64,000 nucleotides of DNA. Origin: Sphingopyxis sp. (lineage in GTDB: Bacteria; Pseudomonadota; Alphaproteobacteria; Sphingomonadales; Sphingomonadaceae). The notes below the pieces were generated by a model. That model had not been told where the DNA came from, searched no databases, and worked only from the letters and a program-made list of their open reading frames with translations. The stretch lies in the NCBI RefSeq assembly GCF_025869345.1, contig NZ_JAOZVW010000117.1, positions 99,865 to 163,864 of the forward strand, written 5' to 3'. Positions 60,289 through 64,000 of this stretch are shown here, in pieces. Position 1 is the stretch's first letter, and every line of letters begins with the position of its first letter. The position numbers and the translations under genes are program-made.

Positions 60289-62883
60289 ATGACCGACGCT
60301 TCTTCCGCTCCCGCCGTTCCCGTCACCATCCATCGCGGCGACTATCGCCCGCCCGAATGGCAGATCCCCGACATCGCGCTCGATTTCGCGCTCGGCATCG
60401 ACGAAACGCGGGTGAGCAGCGCGCTGTCGGTCGTCCGCCACGCCGATGCGCCGGTGCCGCTGACGCTGCGCGGCGACGGGCTGACGCCGCGGGACGTTCG
60501 CGTCGACGGCGAAAGCTGGAACGGCTGGCGCATGGAAGGGCCCGACCTGATCGTCGACCTGGGTGATCGCGCCGCGGCGACGGTCGAGGTCGACACCGTC
60601 ATCGACCCGGCGGCGAACACCCAGCTCATGGGGCTCTATGCCTCGAACGCCATGCTCTGCACCCAGTGCGAGGCCGAGGGTTTCCGCCGCATCACCTTCC
60701 ACCCCGACCGCCCCGACGTCCTGAGCCGCTACAAGGTGCGGATGGAGGGCGACAAGGCGCTTTTCCCGATCCTGCTCTCGAACGGCAATTGCGTCGCCTC
60801 GGGCGAGGGCGAAGCGGGGAAGCATTGGGCACTGTGGGAAGATCCGTGGCCGAAGCCTTCCTATCTCTTCGCGCTCGTCGCGGGCGATCTCGTCGTCAAC
60901 CGCGACCATTTCACCACCCTGTCGGGCCGCAGGGTCGAACTCGGCATCTGGGTGCGCGAGGGCGACGCCCCCCGCACCCATCATGCGATGCAGGCGCTCA
61001 AGGCCAGCATGGCGTGGGACGAGCGCGTCTATGGCCGCGAATATGACCTCGACCTGTTCAACATCGTCGCGGTCAGCGATTTCAACATGGGAGCGATGGA
61101 GAATAAGGGGCTCAATGTCTTCAACACCCGCTACATCCTCGCCGATCCCGACACCGCGACCGACGTCGATTATGACGGGATCGAGGGTGTCGTCGCGCAC
61201 GAATATTTCCACAACTGGTCGGGCAACCGCGTCACCTGCCGCGACTGGTTCCAATTGAGCCTGAAGGAAGGCTTCACCGTCTTTCGCGACCAGAGCTTTT
61301 CGGCCGCCATGGGCTCGCCCGCGGTCAAGCGGATCGAGGATGTCCGGCTGCTCCGCGCCGCGCAATTCCCCGAGGATGCGGGGCCGCTCGCGCACCCGAT
61401 CCGCCCCGACTCCTATCAGGAAATCTCGAACTTCTACACCGCGACCGTCTATAACAAGGGCGCCGAGATCATCCGCATGATGGCGACGCTGATGGGGCCG
61501 GAGCGCTTCCGCAAGGGCACCGACCTCTATTTCGCGCGCCACGACGGCGAGGCCGCGACCTGCGAGGATTTCGTGCGCGCGATGGAGGAGGGCGGGGACA
61601 TCGACCTGACCCGGTTCCGCCGCTGGTACGAACAGGCGGGAACGCCGCGGCTGGGGCTGGTGCTGGTCGAGGAGGATGGCAACTGGTTCCTCGACGTGAC
61701 GCAGACGGTTCCGCCGACGCCGGGCCAGCCCGACAAGGCGCCGGCGATGATGCCGCTGCGCATCGCCGCCTTTGCGATGGATGGCAGCGGCGCCGCGCTG
61801 CCCGACACGCTCGTCACGCTGACCGATGCCGCGCAGCGTATCGCGCTCGGCGCCTTCGCGGCGCGCCCGGCGCTTTCGGTCAATCGCGGTTTCTCGGCGC
61901 CCGTGATCGTCGATTTCGAGCGCGCGCCGGGCGAACTCGCCTGGCTCGCGGCGCACGACGACGATCCCTTCGCGCGTTACGAGGCGTTGCAGCAATTGAT
62001 GCTCGACACGCTCGTCGCGGTGGTGTCGGGCGAGAAGGCCGACGCCCGGGCGGTGATCGATGCGGTGGCGACGACGCTTGCCGGGCGCGCCGCCGACCCC
62101 GCCTTCGTCGCCGAAGCGGTGCTGCTGCCCAGCGAGGCCTTCATCGGCGACCAGATGGTGACCGTCGATCCCGACGCGATCCGGCGCGAGCGGCTTGCGC
62201 TGCAGGCGGTGATCGGCGACGCGCTCGAAAGCGACTGGCGCGAGATACTGGCCGAGGCGGCGCCGCCAGCGACCGACCTCACGCCCGCCGCCAAGGGCCG
62301 CCGCCGGCTGCGCGGCGTCGCGCTCGCCTATCTCGCCGCGACCGGCCGCGCCGACGTCGCGGCGCTGGCGTTCGGCGTCTTCTCGGCCGCCGACGGCATG
62401 ACCGAGCGGCAGGCGGCGCTCGCGACACTGGCGCATGGCGACAGCGACGAACGCACCCACGCGCTCGACATCTTCTACCAGCGCTATCGCGACAATCCGC
62501 TGGTGCTCGACAAATGGTTTCAGGCGCAGGCCTGGTCGATGCGCCCCGACACGGTCGCCGCGGTGAAGGCGCTGGCGGAACATCCCGATTTCACGCTCGC
62601 CAACCCCAATCGCGTGCGCGCGCTCTATGGCGCGTTCACCGGCAATCAGGCGGCGTTCCACCAGGCCGACGGCGCGGGCTACCGGCTGATCGCCGACCTC
62701 GTCATCGCTCTCGATCCCCGGAACCCGCAGACCGCGGCCAAGATGATCCCTCCGCTCGGCCGCTGGCGCCGCTTCGACGAAGCGCGCGCGGCGATGATGA
62801 GGGCGGAACTGGAACGCATCCTGGCGCAGCCGGGCCTGTCGCGCGATACGACCGAGCAGGCGAGCAAGAGCTTGATGGGGTAG
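60289..62883 (+). CDS. pepN: Aminopeptidase N
   Basis: An 864-residue M1-family zinc aminopeptidase. The exopeptidase motif GAMEN is at 268-272 and the zinc site HEYFH at 304-308 with the third ligand Glu327, exactly 18 residues on (HExxH-x18-E). The C-terminal half is the helical PepN-type domain. It removes N-terminal residues from peptides in the cytosol; no signal peptide. Length is right for proteobacterial PepN (about 870). ATG 60289 is the first family-like start (TDASSAPAVPVTIHRGDYRPP); no good Shine-Dalgarno is seen. Upstream open frame continues but reads as noncoding. Confidence 0.95.
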   Translation: MTDASSAPAVPVTIHRGDYRPPEWQIPDIALDFALGIDETRVSSALSVVRHADAPVPLTLRGDGLTPRDVRVDGESWNGWRMEGPDLIVDLGDRAAATVEVDTVIDPAANTQLMGLYASNAMLCTQCEAEGFRRITFHPDRPDVLSRYKVRMEGDKALFPILLSNGNCVASGEGEAGKHWALWEDPWPKPSYLFALVAGDLVVNRDHFTTLSGRRVELGIWVREGDAPRTHHAMQALKASMAWDERVYGREYDLDLFNIVAVSDFNMGAMENKGLNVFNTRYILADPDTATDVDYDGIEGVVAHEYFHNWSGNRVTCRDWFQLSLKEGFTVFRDQSFSAAMGSPAVKRIEDVRLLRAAQFPEDAGPLAHPIRPDSYQEISNFYTATVYNKGAEIIRMMATLMGPERFRKGTDLYFARHDGEAATCEDFVRAMEEGGDIDLTRFRRWYEQAGTPRLGLVLVEEDGNWFLDVTQTVPPTPGQPDKAPAMMPLRIAAFAMDGSGAALPDTLVTLTDAAQRIALGAFAARPALSVNRGFSAPVIVDFERAPGELAWLAAHDDDPFARYEALQQLMLDTLVAVVSGEKADARAVIDAVATTLAGRAADPAFVAEAVLLPSEAFIGDQMVTVDPDAIRRERLALQAVIGDALESDWREILAEAAPPATDLTPAAKGRRRLRGVALAYLAATGRADVAALAFGVFSAADGMTERQAALATLAHGDSDERTHALDIFYQRYRDNPLVLDKWFQAQAWSMRPDTVAAVKALAEHPDFTLANPNRVRALYGAFTGNQAAFHQADGAGYRLIADLVIALDPRNPQTAAKMIPPLGRWRRFDEARAAMMRAELERILAQPGLSRDTTEQASKSLMG

Positions 62884-62903
62884 GCGGTATTGGGAGGCGG
62901 CGG

Positions 62904-63551
62904 CTATTCCCTCAATCCTCGCAGCGCAGCGCCCGCGGCGAATGGCCCGATCACCGTCAGCAGCAGGCTCGCCGCGCCGAGCAGCTTCACCGCGCCGCGC
63001 CCCGACGGGTCGAGCATCCCGGCACCGAAGATCAGCAGCGGCACCGCGAGCGGCAGGACGAGCAGCCCGCCGATCGCACTCCCGCCCTTGAGGTTCGCAG
63101 TCAATGCCGCGCTCAGCACCGCGAGCGAGGCGAGGGCGGGGATTGCGATCAGCAGTCCGGCCGCGAGCGTTTCGACCCGCGCCGCATCCTGCGCGAGCAG
63201 CGCGGCGGCGGGGAGCAGCGCGATCAGCAGCGGCAGGCCGAAACCGATGGCGTGCGCGGCGATTTTGATCGCGGCGATCGCTTCGTCGGCGAAGCCGCGC
63301 ACCGCGAGCTGATCGAGCACCCCCGCCTCGCGGTCGGGGCGGACGAGGCGGTCGATCGGCAGCAGCGCCGCGAGCAGCGCCGCGACCCAAATCATCCCGC
63401 CGCCGGTGCGCGCGAGCAAGGGGGCGTCGGGACCGACCGCAAAGGGAAAGGCGGTTGCGACGAGCAGGAAGAAGACGACCGGCAGCCACAGCGCCCCGCT
63501 GCCCCACGCGCGCCGGAGGTCGCGCCAGAAGAGGGCGAGAAGGGCGGTCAC
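62904..63551 (-). CDS. ccmB: Heme exporter protein CcmB
   Basis: A 215-residue membrane protein of the cytochrome c maturation system I, with six helices, opening LLALFWRDLRRAWG and containing FFLLVATAFPFAVGPD and the SGSLDQL-like REAGVLDQLAVRG segment. With CcmA and CcmC/D it loads heme for attachment to apocytochromes. The start is GTG at 63551 overlapping the ccmA stop (GTGA). System I would be needed for the ten-heme protein of the redox cluster. Confidence 0.92.
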   Translation of the reverse strand: MTALLALFWRDLRRAWGSGALWLPVVFFLLVATAFPFAVGPDAPLLARTGGGMIWVAALLAALLPIDRLVRPDREAGVLDQLAVRGFADEAIAAIKIAAHAIGFGLPLLIALLPAAALLAQDAARVETLAAGLLIAIPALASLAVLSAALTANLKGGSAIGGLLVLPLAVPLLIFGAGMLDPSGRGAVKLLGAASLLLTVIGPFAAGAALRGLRE

Positions 63552-64000
63552 GCCAGCGCCCCCATGTCCAGTTCGGCGAGGTCGGGCACGCCAAGCGCAA
63601 AATGCGAGGCCAGCAGCACCGCGCCGCCGTTCGCGCGATGCCTTGCGATCGCACCGACCAGCCGCGCCTGCGCCGCGTCGTCCATGCCGTTCGCGGGCTC
63701 GTCGAGCAGCCAGATCGGCGCGCCGCTGGCGATCACGCGCGCCATCGCGGCGCGCTTGCGCTGGCCGGTCGAGAGCATCGAGACGGGCACATCCGAAAGC
63801 GGCGCCAGCGCCATGTCGGCCACCGCGCGGTCCACCGCATGGCCGTCGACGGTGTCGACCCGCGCCCAGAAATCGAGCGCGCGGCGCAGCGGAAGTTCGG
63901 GGTCGAGCGCCGCCGCCTCGTCGATCAGCGCGATGCGCTCGCGGCGCGTGACCGTGCCGGCGGCGGGGCGGAGCAGTCCGGCCGCAAGCCGGATCAGGCT
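63548..64000 (-). CDS. ccmA: Heme exporter ATPase CcmA (partial)
   Basis: The 3' 150 codons of ccmA; the 5' end, including the Walker A motif, lies past the window edge at 64000. Reading from the edge in frame: SLIRLAAGLLRPAAGTV, RERIALIDE, then the ABC signature LSTGQRKRAAMARV, Walker B IWLLDEPANGMDD and the switch His in LLASHF. The stop overlaps the ccmB GTG. The internal ATG at 63835 is not the start. Confidence 0.92.
   Translation of the reverse strand, partial: SLIRLAAGLLRPAAGTVTRRERIALIDEAAALDPELPLRRALDFWARVDTVDGHAVDRAVADMALAPLSDVPVSMLSTGQRKRAAMARVIASGAPIWLLDEPANGMDDAAQARLVGAIARHRANGGAVLLASHFALGVPDLAELDMGALA

Noticed and set aside
60250-63654. A 1134-codon open frame on the minus strand opposite pepN
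   Set aside because: Antisense shadow of pepN, which has complete M1 peptidase motifs.
63548-63835. A short 95-residue ABC ATPase fragment starting at ATG 63835
   Set aside because: The same frame stays open to the window edge and reads as CcmA, so this is a full gene cut by the window rather than a truncated one.

Overview
The window is high-GC alphaproteobacterial chromosome and looks like a sphingomonad, most likely Sphingopyxis or a close relative. The clues are a GapR/DUF2312 protein, the DUF1476 F1-ATPase inhibitor, DUF1244, a Bpt-type tRNA-protein transferase, many GTG starts and the short GC-rich palindromes common in this order. The genus is inferred from gene content only. I saw no rRNA, tRNA, CRISPR array, insertion sequence or prophage.

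Layout. 1-4.9 kb holds housekeeping genes: a YebC-family regulator, YbjQ, GapR-like, DUF1244, pyruvate kinase, bpt and a small secreted DUF3060 protein. 5.2-11.4 kb is a co-directional redox and signalling cluster. It encodes an 811-residue flavoprotein / double cyclic-nucleotide-binding / four [4Fe-4S] fusion, a membrane protein with two His pairs suited to b hemes, an FHA-TM-decaheme cytochrome c fusion, and a CpdA-like phosphodiesterase behind a perfect CRP-type palindrome. 11.4-14 kb holds a 2-hydroxyacid dehydrogenase and cysS. 14-31.7 kb, minus strand, is a large surface module: an exported TPR-CHAT protease-like protein, a CHASE2 adenylate cyclase, a FecR-like periplasmic protein, then a TpsB transporter and a 3.2-kilo-residue TpsA adhesin.

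31.8-41 kb: ATPase inhibitor, BolA and monothiol glutaredoxin; a DipZ-like CcdA/thioredoxin fusion; a BlaI repressor with an M56 peptidase and a visible operator; an MBL hydrolase followed by two membrane or secreted unknowns with ATGA overlaps; nadA. 40.8-41.8 kb is about 1 kb without a credible gene but with several strong hairpins and a second perfect CRP-type palindrome, followed by two small GlsB/YeaQ-type membrane proteins. 42.7-49 kb: an RND adaptor and an unusually long RND permease behind a clear promoter, then DUF445. 49.1-59.4 kb is a second two-partner secretion locus with a divergent AraC regulator; its TpsA carries GLUG and MBG repeats. 59.4-64 kb: an epimerase-like protein, pepN, ccmB and the 3' part of ccmA, cut by the window edge.

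How the parts may work together. The window contains a cAMP producer (CHASE2 cyclase), a probable cAMP hydrolase (CpdA-like), a protein with two cNMP-binding domains joined to an electron-transfer chain, and two CRP-type operators. This suggests cyclic-nucleotide control of an extracytoplasmic electron-transfer pathway. That link, and the link between the CHAT protein and TpsA secretion, are inferences from gene order and domains; these two clusters are the best candidates for undescribed systems.
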